The notes under the pieces: model-generated
Seen by the model: only the letters and a program-made list of their open reading frames with translations
Database searches by the model: none
What the model was told of the DNA's origin: nothing
DNA from: Novosphingobium sp.
GTDB taxonomy: Bacteria > Pseudomonadota > Alphaproteobacteria > Sphingomonadales > Sphingomonadaceae
NCBI GenBank assembly: GCA_017744735.1
Contig: JAGIAR010000002.1
Location: 250,599 to 314,598, forward strand
Length of the DNA stretch: 64,000 bases
Direction of reading: 5' to 3'
In this document: positions 16,469-23,793 of the stretch, one piece after another
Layout: every line of letters starts with the position of its first letter
Position numbering within the stretch: position 1 is the stretch's first letter
Made by a program: the position numbers and the translations under genes

Positions 16469-16798
16469 ATGGCCACCAATGAGAAAGACCGGTCCCCGGG
16501 AAGCATCACCAACGACCCGGACGTGGAAAACTCGGAGCAGAACGAAGCTGGCACCCAGGCCCAGGATCTGGCCGAGGAAGCGCTTCACCCCGAGGAGGTT
16601 CTCGGCCGCAGCTCGGCGGAGAGCGAGTCGGGGTACGACCAGGCCGACGACGATCTGGTACCCCGCGACGTACCGGACCTGGTCGATACGATGAACGACA
16701 TGGTCCAGTCAGGCCGGATCGATCGCAGCGCCTTCGCGGGCGAGGACGAGATGGACGACGAGGAAGAGGACGACGATGGGGAGGACGAGGAGGAGTAG
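16469..16798 (+). CDS. Small highly acidic hypothetical protein
   Basis: A 109-residue, strongly acidic and hydrophilic protein: MATNEKDRSPGSITNDPDVE at the start, DLVPRDVPDLVDTMNDMVQ in the middle, and a C-terminal run of Asp and Glu (DEMDDEEEDDDGEDEEE). It probably lacks a stable hydrophobic core. The ATG at 16469 has GAGG upstream. GGAAC at 16413 with GTTT 15 bases later is close to an EcfG promoter but the spacing is short. The composition resembles desiccation or general-stress hydrophilins; no known family is recognised. Confidence 0.7.
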   Translation: MATNEKDRSPGSITNDPDVENSEQNEAGTQAQDLAEEALHPEEVLGRSSAESESGYDQADDDLVPRDVPDLVDTMNDMVQSGRIDRSAFAGEDEMDDEEEDDDGEDEEE

Positions 16799-16803
16799 GA
16801 TCC

Positions 16804-18516
16804 TCAGCCCCGGTTGGCCGCTTCCATTGCTTCCGACAGGCGCACGGTCAGCGTATCCAAATCGAACGGCTTGCGCAGCAGTCCGTATCCTTCCTCCGAG
16901 GCGAGCCCCGTCGCCGCGCTGTAGCCCGTCATCAGCACCACCGGCAGCTTGCCGTCACGCTTGCGCAGTTCTCGGGCAAGGTCGAGCCCGTCCATCCCGC
17001 CCGGCATCACCATGTCGGACAGCACCAGATCGATCTTCGTTCGCGCAAGGGCGTCGAGCGCGGCCGCGGCGGAGTTGGCGCGGACGACCACCGATCCGAG
17101 TTCCTGCAGCATCTGGCTGACCAGATCGTTGAGCGTGGGATCGTCCTCTACCAGCAGCACCCGCAGGCCCAGCACCGGCGCGGGCGAGTTCGGACGGGTG
17201 CCCGCCCGGTAGACCGCATCGGGAAAGCGGCTGCGCGGAAACAGCATGGCGACCGTGGTGCCCTTGCCCGGCGTGCCGGCGATCGAAACGGTCCCACCCG
17301 CCGCGCGGGTGAAACCGTAGACCTGGCTCAGCCCGAGCCCGGTGCCCTGGCCCACGTCCTTGGTGGTGAAGAAGGGTTCGAACGCCTTGTCGATCGCTTC
17401 GGGCCCGATCCCGTCGCCCTGGTCCGCGATCCCGATCTCGACCGCATCCTGCCCCTCCAGCGCGCCCGGCCGGTTGCGCGCGGTGATGCGCACCAGCCCG
17501 CCGTTCGGCATCGCGTCGCGCGAATTGACCGCGATGTTGAGCAGCGCGATGTCGAATTGCGACAGGTCGACCTCGATCGGCCAGAGATCTTCGGCGATGT
17601 CGAACTTCACCGAGATATCCTCGCGCAGCGCACGGTCGAGCAATTGGGTCAGCTTGTCGATCCGGCTTCCGATGACGACGACTTCCTTCTGCAACGGCGC
17701 CCGGCGCGCGAAGGCGAGCAGATGCTGGGTCAGCCGCGCGCCGTGATCCAGCGCATCGCGCACGCCCTCTTTCAGCCGTTCGCGCCGGGCCGGCTCCTTC
17801 GCCCGGTCCATCAACTCCAGGCCGCTCGAGGCCGCCATCAGCAGATTGTTGAAATCATGCGCAACCCCGCCGATCAACTGGCCGAGCGCCTCCATCTTCT
17901 GCGACTGGAGGAGAGCCGCCTCGGCGCGCTCGCGCGCGTCGATCTCTTCCTGCAGCTGGCGGTTGGCTTCGGCCGCCGCGGCGTTCGACGCGCCGAGGAT
18001 CACGATCAGCAGCGCCGCCATCAGCACGATCACCCCGATCGCCGCATAGCGCGACAGGCGCTCGGTCAGCGGTTCGACCGCGGTCCGCAGATAGACCCGG
18101 CCAAGCGCCAGGCCGTCCTGCTTGACCGGGGCGACCACCGAGAGCTGCAGCCCCTGGATCCGCGGCGAATGCACGGCAACACCGGTCGGCAGCGGCGTGC
18201 CGTCCTTCGAGAAGCCCGCCACCAGCGGGCCGCCGTCGCCATATATTCCGGCTGCGAGAATGCCCCGATCGAGCTTCAGCGCGTTGACGTATTCGGTGAG
18301 CGCATCGGCATCGTCGAACGCCAGCGCGCCGGCCGCGCTGCTGCCGAGGATGCTGGCCTGCACGCTCACCGAGCGCGACTGGTCCTCGATCTGCGCCTGC
18401 TCGCGCTGCCAGGCGAGCGCGATGCTGAGCACGATCAGCAGCGCCGCGAGCAGCCAGGCAATCCAGCGCCGTTGCAGCAGCCCGGCCGGCGCATTGCGCG
18501 CCGCCGCGCCGCTCAC
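16804..18516 (-). CDS. Hybrid sensor histidine kinase with CHASE8-like periplasmic domain
   Basis: A 570-residue hybrid kinase. TM1 is at about 17-36; a periplasmic region of about 120 residues follows (SVSVQASILGSSAAGALAFD, resembling the CHASE8 domain of YfiN); TM2 is at about 158-178. HisKA carries H220 in GQLIGGVAHDFNNLL. HATPase_c carries NIAVNSRDAMPNGG, IADQGDGI and GQGTGLGLSQVYG. A receiver domain at about 452-568 has phospho-acceptor D501 in DLVLSDMVMPGG. The GTG at 18516 overlaps the stop of the YfiR-like gene (GTGA, 18513-18516). In the known Yfi system, periplasmic YfiR restrains a CHASE8-HAMP-GGDEF cyclase; here the output is a phosphorelay kinase. The operon is probably driven by the minus-strand EcfG-like promoter at 19151-19175. 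Confidence 0.9.
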   Translation of the reverse strand: MSGAAARNAPAGLLQRRWIAWLLAALLIVLSIALAWQREQAQIEDQSRSVSVQASILGSSAAGALAFDDADALTEYVNALKLDRGILAAGIYGDGGPLVAGFSKDGTPLPTGVAVHSPRIQGLQLSVVAPVKQDGLALGRVYLRTAVEPLTERLSRYAAIGVIVLMAALLIVILGASNAAAAEANRQLQEEIDARERAEAALLQSQKMEALGQLIGGVAHDFNNLLMAASSGLELMDRAKEPARRERLKEGVRDALDHGARLTQHLLAFARRAPLQKEVVVIGSRIDKLTQLLDRALREDISVKFDIAEDLWPIEVDLSQFDIALLNIAVNSRDAMPNGGLVRITARNRPGALEGQDAVEIGIADQGDGIGPEAIDKAFEPFFTTKDVGQGTGLGLSQVYGFTRAAGGTVSIAGTPGKGTTVAMLFPRSRFPDAVYRAGTRPNSPAPVLGLRVLLVEDDPTLNDLVSQMLQELGSVVVRANSAAAALDALARTKIDLVLSDMVMPGGMDGLDLARELRKRDGKLPVVLMTGYSAATGLASEEGYGLLRKPFDLDTLTVRLSEAMEAANRG

Positions 18517-19103
18517 GGCTTCACCTGCACGGCAGCATCGACGAGCTTGGAGCTGAGTTCCAGCCGGTGCGCGCTCGCCGCGGCGCGATCGACCGCCAGC
18601 CGCAGCTTGCCGTCCCGGTCGAAGAATTCGATCACGCCGCCGCTCGCGCCTGCGTCCCGGTCGGCGACGGTCAGCACGGGCATGCCAACGACCGCGTCGA
18701 GCATCTCCCCTTCCGCCGCGCCGTCGCCGCCGCCCAGGAACAGGATCTGGCAATGCGCTGCGTCCTGCGCCCGCAGCCGATCGAGTTGCGCGACCGCAAT
18801 GCGGTGGCCACCGGCCAGCCGATCGTGCGCCAGCCCGGTGAGCGCCGCGGCAATGTCCGCGCGGCCGGACACGCAGATCCGGAACAGCTCGGGTCCGGGC
18901 CCGGGCCAACGCACGAAAGCGGCGAGCTTGTAGAGGTAGCCGGCCTTTACCTGGGCGTCGGGAGCGGCAGGATCTGCGGACGCCGAGGCCAGCGGCAAGG
19001 CGGCCGCAAGCGCAAGCGAGACCGTGGCGCCGGCCATGGAAAACCGACCCGGACGAGCCTGAACACCCCTAGGGAAAACAAAGGGATTGGCCCGCAAGTT
19101 CAC
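18513..19103 (-). CDS. YfiR family (DUF4154) periplasmic protein
   Basis: A 196-residue exported protein. The signal peptide is SLALAAALPLASASA, with cleavage before DPAAPDA. The mature part matches YfiR/DUF4154: QVKAGYLYKLAAFVRWPG, FRICVSGRADIAAAL, CQILFLGGGDGA, GMPVLTVAD and GVIEFFDRDGKLRLAVDR with KLVDAAVQVKP at the end. Members are periplasmic redox-responsive inhibitors of CHASE8 sensor proteins. Translation start is uncertain: GTG 19103 gives a long n-region, and ATG 19037 (MAGATVSL) gives a shorter signal peptide without a ribosome site. It is coupled to the hybrid kinase, presumably as its periplasmic regulator. Confidence 0.85.
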   Translation of the reverse strand: MNLRANPFVFPRGVQARPGRFSMAGATVSLALAAALPLASASADPAAPDAQVKAGYLYKLAAFVRWPGPGPELFRICVSGRADIAAALTGLAHDRLAGGHRIAVAQLDRLRAQDAAHCQILFLGGGDGAAEGEMLDAVVGMPVLTVADRDAGASGGVIEFFDRDGKLRLAVDRAAASAHRLELSSKLVDAAVQVKP

Positions 19104-19144
19104 TCCAGATCACTTCCCGCAGCACGGAACAGCCCAGCCCTTGA

Positions 19145-19175
19145 GGAACCAACCCTTGGCCTGCACGTTAGTTCC
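19145..19175. promoter_or_regulatory. Overlapping divergent EcfG-type promoters
   Basis: Plus strand: GGAAC (19145-19149), 16 bases, CGTT (19166-19169), a perfect match to the EcfG consensus, 87 bases before the response regulator ATG. Minus strand: GGAAC (19175-19171), 16 bases, GGTT (19154-19151), one mismatch, leading to the YfiR-kinase operon. The two promoters interlock almost as a palindrome, so the two transcripts should respond to the same sigma factor. Confidence 0.75.
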
Positions 19176-19255
19176 GCAAGGATATCAACCTGCGTTAACT
19201 CGCTCACAGGGGCAACGATGACCATCACCATGTGCGCGGGGAGCGCCCTCCTTCG

Positions 19256-19624
19256 ATGAGCACTGCCCTCCTGATCGAGGACGAGTTCCTCATTCGCGAA
19301 CTGGCCGAAGCCTATCTCAGCGATGCCGGCTTCGAAGTTACCACCACTCGCGACGGCCGCGAGGCGCTCGACGTGCTCGACGGCGGAACCCAGTTCGACT
19401 TGCTGTTCACCGACATCCGCATGCCTGGCGGGATCGACGGCCGCGAAGTTGCGGAAGAAGCGAAGAAGCGCATCCCCGGCCTGCGGATCGTCTATGCCAC
19501 CGGCTACAGCGACGCGGCGGACGAGCTTTCGGCACGCGAGGCGTGCATCGAAAAGCCCTACACCATGTCGACATTGCGCCGGGTGCTGGGCGATTTGGGC
19601 TTCGCGGAGGAAGCCTCCAGCTGA
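19256..19624 (+). CDS. Single-domain response regulator
   Basis: A 122-residue stand-alone receiver: acidic pair E8/D9 in LLIEDEFLI, phospho-acceptor D53 in LLFTDIRMPGG, Thr 82 in RIVYATGYSD and Lys 100 in CIEKPYTMS. There is no output domain. The YATGY stretch resembles the FATGUY receivers (SdrG/MrrA type) that act as phosphate hubs in the alphaproteobacterial general stress response; other receivers can also have ATGY, so this is a suggestion. It has a perfect EcfG promoter and is followed by a decayed HWE kinase, both of which fit a stress-signalling role. The start ATG at 19256 follows GGGGAG at a rather long distance. Confidence 0.88.
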   Translation: MSTALLIEDEFLIRELAEAYLSDAGFEVTTTRDGREALDVLDGGTQFDLLFTDIRMPGGIDGREVAEEAKKRIPGLRIVYATGYSDAADELSAREACIEKPYTMSTLRRVLGDLGFAEEASS

Positions 19625-19826
19625 GTTCCGGCGTGGGACCGTGCCCGCAGCCAAGGCAGAAGCCGGCACGCTCGCCGACTACGTATTCTCCGAAGTCCTC
19701 CCCGAGATCCAGGGTTAGCCCGGTCGGGAGCCGTGCCGGAGTCGCTCTCGTCCCGGGGGCCCGATGCGCCAGCAAGTGGTGGCGCGGGAGCGCCGGACGG
19801 CTCTTTTCCGCGGTTGGTGGCGCGGC

Positions 19827-20161
19827 GTGACCCTATCCGCGCAGCAGGCGGAAAGGATCGGCCTTGCCGCCCACGAGCCAACCTCCAAGGCTTGCCGGGG
19901 CGGCTCGGGCTCGCTGCCTTCCGAAATAAATAAAACGGTTAACATGGATCATGGAGGCCCCCGGCGGCTCGTGCTTAATTGGATCGAACAGGGGTGGAAC
20001 CCGCATCGGATGTTCCATCGAATCAGGGGTTTGGGAGCAAATTGATCGAGCAGGCCTTGCCCTATCGACCGGGCGCGGAAACCGAGTTCGAGTTCAATGG
20101 CGACGGTGTGCGCTGCAGGATTTCACTGAACCTGCCCGCCGCCGCGAAAGCTTTCGCATGA
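19827..20161 (+). pseudogene. Decayed C-terminal fragment of an HWE-family histidine kinase
   Basis: Two adjacent frames carry pieces of an HWE kinase ATPase domain. The first reads GVTLSAQQAERIGLAAHE, where intact relatives have ALHELATNA, then GPRRLVLNWIEQG. A one-base frameshift at the GGGG run near 19992-19995 leads to the second, which reads NQGFGSKLIEQALPYR and VRCRISLNLP, the usual C-terminus of HWE kinases. The N-box is damaged (HEPTSKA instead of HELxxNA) and there is no H-box or sensor upstream: only about 200 bases separate it from the response regulator stop. It is therefore a truncated and frameshifted remnant of a kinase that probably once signalled through the neighbouring receiver. 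Confidence 0.7.
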
Positions 20162-20542
20162 GTGGGGAAGAGCAGCGATGTCGGACCGTTTTTCCGGCAG
20201 GATAACGCCGACCGCCGCAACCGCGCGCCTCGTGTCTGCCGGTTCGGGGCAGGAACTCTCCGCCGGTGAAACCGTTGCCATGATGCCGGTGGCGGGTTTG
20301 TCGGGAGACCTCGCATTGACAGCACCACGATCGCGCGATGCTGCCGCAATGCATGCGCAGCGGGATCCGTTCCGCTTCACGCCGGCAATGGACGCCATGA
20401 ATCGCAGCGACAAGTCCCACACCTTCCCAATCCTCTCTGACAAGCCATCGACGATCGAGCAGTGGCGAATGGCCGCGCGGATCGGCGGCCGCCGGCGGCA
20501 CCGCTCCCGCGCGGCCAATTCCGGCCGACGGACGCGTATCTC
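20162..20542 (+). other. 381-base intergenic region with a perfect EcfG-type promoter
   Basis: No convincing gene is seen. GGAAC (20252-20256), a 16-base spacer and CGTT (20273-20276) form an exact EcfG consensus promoter reading toward the Crp/Fnr gene, whose ATG is at 20543. This would give an untranslated leader of roughly 260 bases. A 122-codon frame from 20178 spans the promoter and has an arginine-rich, low-quality end; it is not called. Confidence 0.55.
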
Positions 20543-21250
20543 ATGAACTCCGCCCCACCCCATGCCCGGTCCGGCGCGCTTCGGCGGCTCGAGGCCATCG
20601 CCGCGCTCGACGATCTCTCGATAACGGCGCTGAACCGGGCGATCGACGAGGCATCCGTCCTGTCCGCTCGGCGCGAGCTGATGATCGAAGGGCAGGAAAT
20701 CGTGGGCAAGCGCCTGATCGTCAGCGGCTGGGCCGCGCGGGCGCGGCTGCTGGCAGACGGACGCCGGCAATTGATCAGCTTCCTGATCCCCGGCGATCTG
20801 ATCGGCAATTGCGGGCACAAGCGGCCGCTCGCGGTCTCGACAGTGCTGGCGCTCACCGCTGTTTCCAGTGCCGACCTGACGCATTGCCAAACGCATGCGC
20901 TCAAGGAAGCCTACGAGGTCAGCCGCGCCATCGAGGAGGCCCATCTGCTTGCGCAGATCACCCGCCTCGGCCGGTTGAGCGCGCTCGAGCGCCTGGCCGA
21001 CCTGTTCCTCGAACTCTACGAGCGCCTGGCGTTGGCCGGGCTCGCCGCCGACGGGCGCTTCGCATTACCGCTGACGCAGGAGATAGTCGCCGATGCGCTT
21101 GGCCTGACCTCGGTCCATCTCAGCCGCACATTGCAGCTGGCGCGTCGCCGGGGCGAGTTCGAATGGCGCGACGGGCGGGTGGTGTTGCACGACATCGCGC
21201 AGCTGGAGCGCATGGTCGGACGGCAGCCGGTACGGGTCTCGATGCTCTGA
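20543..21250 (+). CDS. Crp/Fnr family transcriptional regulator
   Basis: A 235-residue regulator. The N-terminal cyclic-nucleotide-binding-like barrel spans about 25-125 (SARRELMIEGQEIVGKRLIV, GRRQLISFLIPGDLIGN). A dimerisation helix follows (about 125-165), then a Crp-type helix-turn-helix with ALPLTQEIVADALGLTSVHL SRTLQ-type residues near 180-205. There is no FNR-like N-terminal cysteine cluster, and the effector pocket differs from the cAMP receptor, so the ligand is unknown. ATG 20543 (MNSAPPHARSGAL) is chosen; the frame is open to 20462 but that part is arginine-rich. The upstream EcfG promoter makes it a likely second-tier regulator in the stress response. Confidence 0.88.
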   Translation: MNSAPPHARSGALRRLEAIAALDDLSITALNRAIDEASVLSARRELMIEGQEIVGKRLIVSGWAARARLLADGRRQLISFLIPGDLIGNCGHKRPLAVSTVLALTAVSSADLTHCQTHALKEAYEVSRAIEEAHLLAQITRLGRLSALERLADLFLELYERLALAGLAADGRFALPLTQEIVADALGLTSVHLSRTLQLARRRGEFEWRDGRVVLHDIAQLERMVGRQPVRVSML

Positions 21251-21331
21251 CACGCTACCGCTTGCCCGCTTCCCCGAACCGACCTAGGCTCCGGCCTACA
21301 AAAACATGAGTCAGGACTGGGGAGAGAAGTC

Positions 21332-21823
21332 GTGGCCTACAACACCCGTGTCGGTTCGCTCGCCGCCTATGAAAAGGGCGTGATCGAACTCAACGACGAC
21401 CTGCGCAAATATGCGTTCTCGAACATCTTCGAAGTGGCGGGCGGCGCACAGCCGTTCGAACGGGTCGCGGTGGTGCAGAACCTCGAATACGTTGCCGAGG
21501 TGGTGCGGGTCGAGGGCGAGTCCCCGTGGTACGCAGCCCCGCATGACGAGTTCGCGGTGGTGATGGACGGAGAAGTGACCTTCCATTTCGTCAAGCTCGA
21601 GGAAGACCAGGTCCCCGGCCATGCGGGCGGGGCGACGCGGCTCGGCGCCAAACCGAACGGCCCGACCATGGGCAAGGTCACCGCGCGCCGCGGGCATCAG
21701 GTGTTGCTGCCGAAAGGCGCCGCCTACCAGCTCGCCTCGGCCGCACCGGCGGTCGCGATCGTCCAGACGATGGACGGGCCGGAAACGGTCAAGCGCTGGT
21801 CCGACATCTGCGTGATGGCCTGA
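21332..21823 (+). CDS. hqdA: Hydroquinone 1,2-dioxygenase, small subunit
   Basis: A 163-residue cupin-like subunit: MAYNTRVGSLAAYEKGVIEL, then PWYAAPHDEFAVVMDGEVTF and GKVTARRGHQVLLPKGAAYQ. Its size, sequence style and position directly before the large subunit match the two-subunit Fe(II) hydroquinone dioxygenases (HqdAB, PnpCD, HapCD), which open hydroquinone to 4-hydroxymuconic semialdehyde. The small subunit is structural and stabilises the catalytic subunit. GTG 21332 has GGAGAG eight bases upstream. It is 13 bases from hqdB. It follows the Crp/Fnr gene by 81 bases, which contain a small dyad (TAGGC/GCCTA, 21285-21298). Confidence 0.85.
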   Translation: MAYNTRVGSLAAYEKGVIELNDDLRKYAFSNIFEVAGGAQPFERVAVVQNLEYVAEVVRVEGESPWYAAPHDEFAVVMDGEVTFHFVKLEEDQVPGHAGGATRLGAKPNGPTMGKVTARRGHQVLLPKGAAYQLASAAPAVAIVQTMDGPETVKRWSDICVMA

Positions 21824-21836
21824 GAGGAGAGACGCG

Positions 21837-22826
21837 ATGGACATGCCTGCCACGAAGATCGTCGCCACCGGCACCAGCCCGGACACCGGCTACGACAGCT
21901 TCCGCCTCGGCCAGTTCACCTTCGGCCGGGATGACTATTTCGCCCATATCGCCTGGCCCAAGGGCAACCACATCATCGAGATCGACCGCTTCCTGCGCGC
22001 GATGGTGCGCGATATCGGCTGGGGGTTCTTCTACGGCTGGATTTTCTTCGACGACATCTTCGGCACCACCAACCACTACGGCACGGTCGACATCTTCGCC
22101 GGATCCTACGACCAGGGCTATAAGGACCAGGGGATCGACCATCTCGAGACCTTCCCCGCCGAGGTCGTGAAAGAGGCCTTCGAGACGATCAGCCGCAACT
22201 GGATCAACGAGGGCTACGACCCGCTTTCCGCCCCGCTCGAAACCGGCTCTCCGCTCGGTTCGAAGACGAAGGAACGCACCGACGAGCTCGTCCGCGGGTT
22301 CCGCCCGGCCACCCGCATGCTCGGGCTCGAGGGCGACGCGCCGGTCCGCTCGGACCAGACCGGCCATCCGATCAACCGCGCCTTCGCCGACCTCGAGTTC
22401 GACACGCCCGAGATCGAATGCGAGCCGGGCTTCGAGGGCCAGCTCCACGCAATCAACCTGTTCGACCACATCGCCCGCGCCGACGTGACCTGGAACCCCA
22501 GCTTCACCGCGATCACCGGGGCGAGCATCTGCTGCGTCACCAGCGAGGAGCATATGCTGCCGGTGATCCACGGCAACGATCGCAACGAGTGGTTCATCCA
22601 GCTGACCGACGAGATCCACTGGAACATCGCCGACAAGAACACCGGCGCGCCGCGCGGGCGGATCGTGATGAAGTCGGGCGACATCTGCGCGATGCCGGCC
22701 GACATCCGCCACCAGGGCTTCAGCCCCAAGCGCTCGATGCTGATGGTGCTCGAGAACGGCACGCCGGGGCTCGAGCAGCGTTACGCCTCGGGCGAACTCA
22801 AGCCCTATCCGGTGGACTTCGGCTAG
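21837..22826 (+). CDS. hqdB: Hydroquinone 1,2-dioxygenase, large (catalytic) subunit
   Basis: A 329-residue protein, the size of the known 38-kDa large subunit. The iron ligands of the structurally known PnpD (His, Asn two residues on, Glu six on, His 47 on from the first) are all matched: H245, N247 and E251 in VIHGNDRNEWF and H292 in ADIRHQGFSP. It cleaves hydroquinone to 4-hydroxymuconic semialdehyde, which the dehydrogenase at 23794 should oxidise toward maleylacetate. A maleylacetate reductase is not in this window. GAGGAGAG lies just before the ATG. Its stop shares the CTAG at 22823-22826 with the stop of the convergent secreted protein. Confidence 0.93.
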   Translation: MDMPATKIVATGTSPDTGYDSFRLGQFTFGRDDYFAHIAWPKGNHIIEIDRFLRAMVRDIGWGFFYGWIFFDDIFGTTNHYGTVDIFAGSYDQGYKDQGIDHLETFPAEVVKEAFETISRNWINEGYDPLSAPLETGSPLGSKTKERTDELVRGFRPATRMLGLEGDAPVRSDQTGHPINRAFADLEFDTPEIECEPGFEGQLHAINLFDHIARADVTWNPSFTAITGASICCVTSEEHMLPVIHGNDRNEWFIQLTDEIHWNIADKNTGAPRGRIVMKSGDICAMPADIRHQGFSPKRSMLMVLENGTPGLEQRYASGELKPYPVDFG

Positions 22827-23689
22827 GGCAAATACACATTCCCCCGGGTCGCCTCGATCGCGATCGGGCCGACCAGCGACGCGACGATCCCCGGCCCGGT
22901 CTGATCGGGGCGGCGGGCGTCCATGTGCATCTCGTTCATCGCGATGTTCGCCTTCACGTGGCGATCGAACGGCAGCGCCGTGCCGTCGCCCCAGTCCTGA
23001 TGGACGATGTCGAATTCGAGCAGGTCGCCGGTAATCCGGAAGTTCTCCAACGCGCCGTGGGTATAGGGATTGTCGCAGCGGCCGCAGGCGAGGCCGAACA
23101 GGCGGTCGCCGTCGCGGCGGATCACGAAATACTGCTTGTCCATCCCGCTGCCGAACCCGACCCACACGCCGAGCACGTCCGCCGTGGTGAGCGGGCGCCA
23201 TGCCGCCGGCTGGACGTAGGGCGGCGGCGGGCCGCCCTGCCCGCCCGCCGGCTTGAGCTGCGGCACCGGCGGCGCATCGGGCGGGAGGATCGACTGGTAG
23301 ACCACGCTCCGCGCCGGCCCCCGTGGATCCTTGATCGTGACCCTCTCGCCGGTCGGCCCCGACACGACCAGCCTGTGCCCCTGGAGCCGCGCCGTCAGGT
23401 GTTCTTCCGACGCGAGCGATCCGTCGAGGTTCAGGTGCCGCACGGTGAAGGCGATCCCCCGGTTCTCGTCGAAGGTCCCGCTCAACGGGGCGAGCGTGGT
23501 TCCGTCCGAGCATCGGGTGCAGCTGTAGCCGGTCACCGCGCTGCCCCGGATTACGAATTCATAGACCAGCGGGTCGCCGCCGTCGGTGCGCCAGCCGCCG
23601 CGATACCAGTCGGCGCCTTCGGCCGAAGCGGAAGAAGCGATCAGCGCCGCACAGGCGCCGGCGATGCAGGCTATGGTTCGAATGGCCAC
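22823..23689 (-). CDS. Secreted protein with two CxxC motifs, function unknown
   Basis: A 288-residue exported protein. MAIRTIACIAGACAALIASS followed by ASAEGADW is a Sec signal peptide. The mature part has two similar halves: VTGYSCTRCSDGTTLAPL with a beta-rich body, then VIRRDGDRLFGLACGRCDN with DLLEFDIVHQDWGDG; each half holds one CxxC (CTRC, CGRC). A Pro/Gly-rich linker (KPAGGQGGPPPPYVQP) joins them. No family is recognised. The CxxC motifs could bind metal or form disulfides. GTG 23689 is preceded by GGGGGAGAG. It is inserted on the opposite strand between hqdB and the dehydrogenase, so a link to aromatic degradation is possible but only by position. Confidence 0.8.
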   Translation of the reverse strand: MAIRTIACIAGACAALIASSASAEGADWYRGGWRTDGGDPLVYEFVIRGSAVTGYSCTRCSDGTTLAPLSGTFDENRGIAFTVRHLNLDGSLASEEHLTARLQGHRLVVSGPTGERVTIKDPRGPARSVVYQSILPPDAPPVPQLKPAGGQGGPPPPYVQPAAWRPLTTADVLGVWVGFGSGMDKQYFVIRRDGDRLFGLACGRCDNPYTHGALENFRITGDLLEFDIVHQDWGDGTALPFDRHVKANIAMNEMHMDARRPDQTGPGIVASLVGPIAIEATRGNVYLP

Positions 23690-23793
23690 GTTCTCTCCCC
23701 CGGACCTCGCGCCCGCCTTTCGCAGGCGGTGTCGCTTTGCTAGCACCTGCCAGATTGGCCGCCGCCAGAGAAGGCAAAACGAGAGGACCCCGA

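Noticed and set aside
20178..20546. A 122-codon plus-strand frame with a fair ribosome site
   Set aside because: It contains the exact EcfG promoter, has an arginine-rich tail and no family resemblance. It is not called as a gene, but it cannot be fully excluded.
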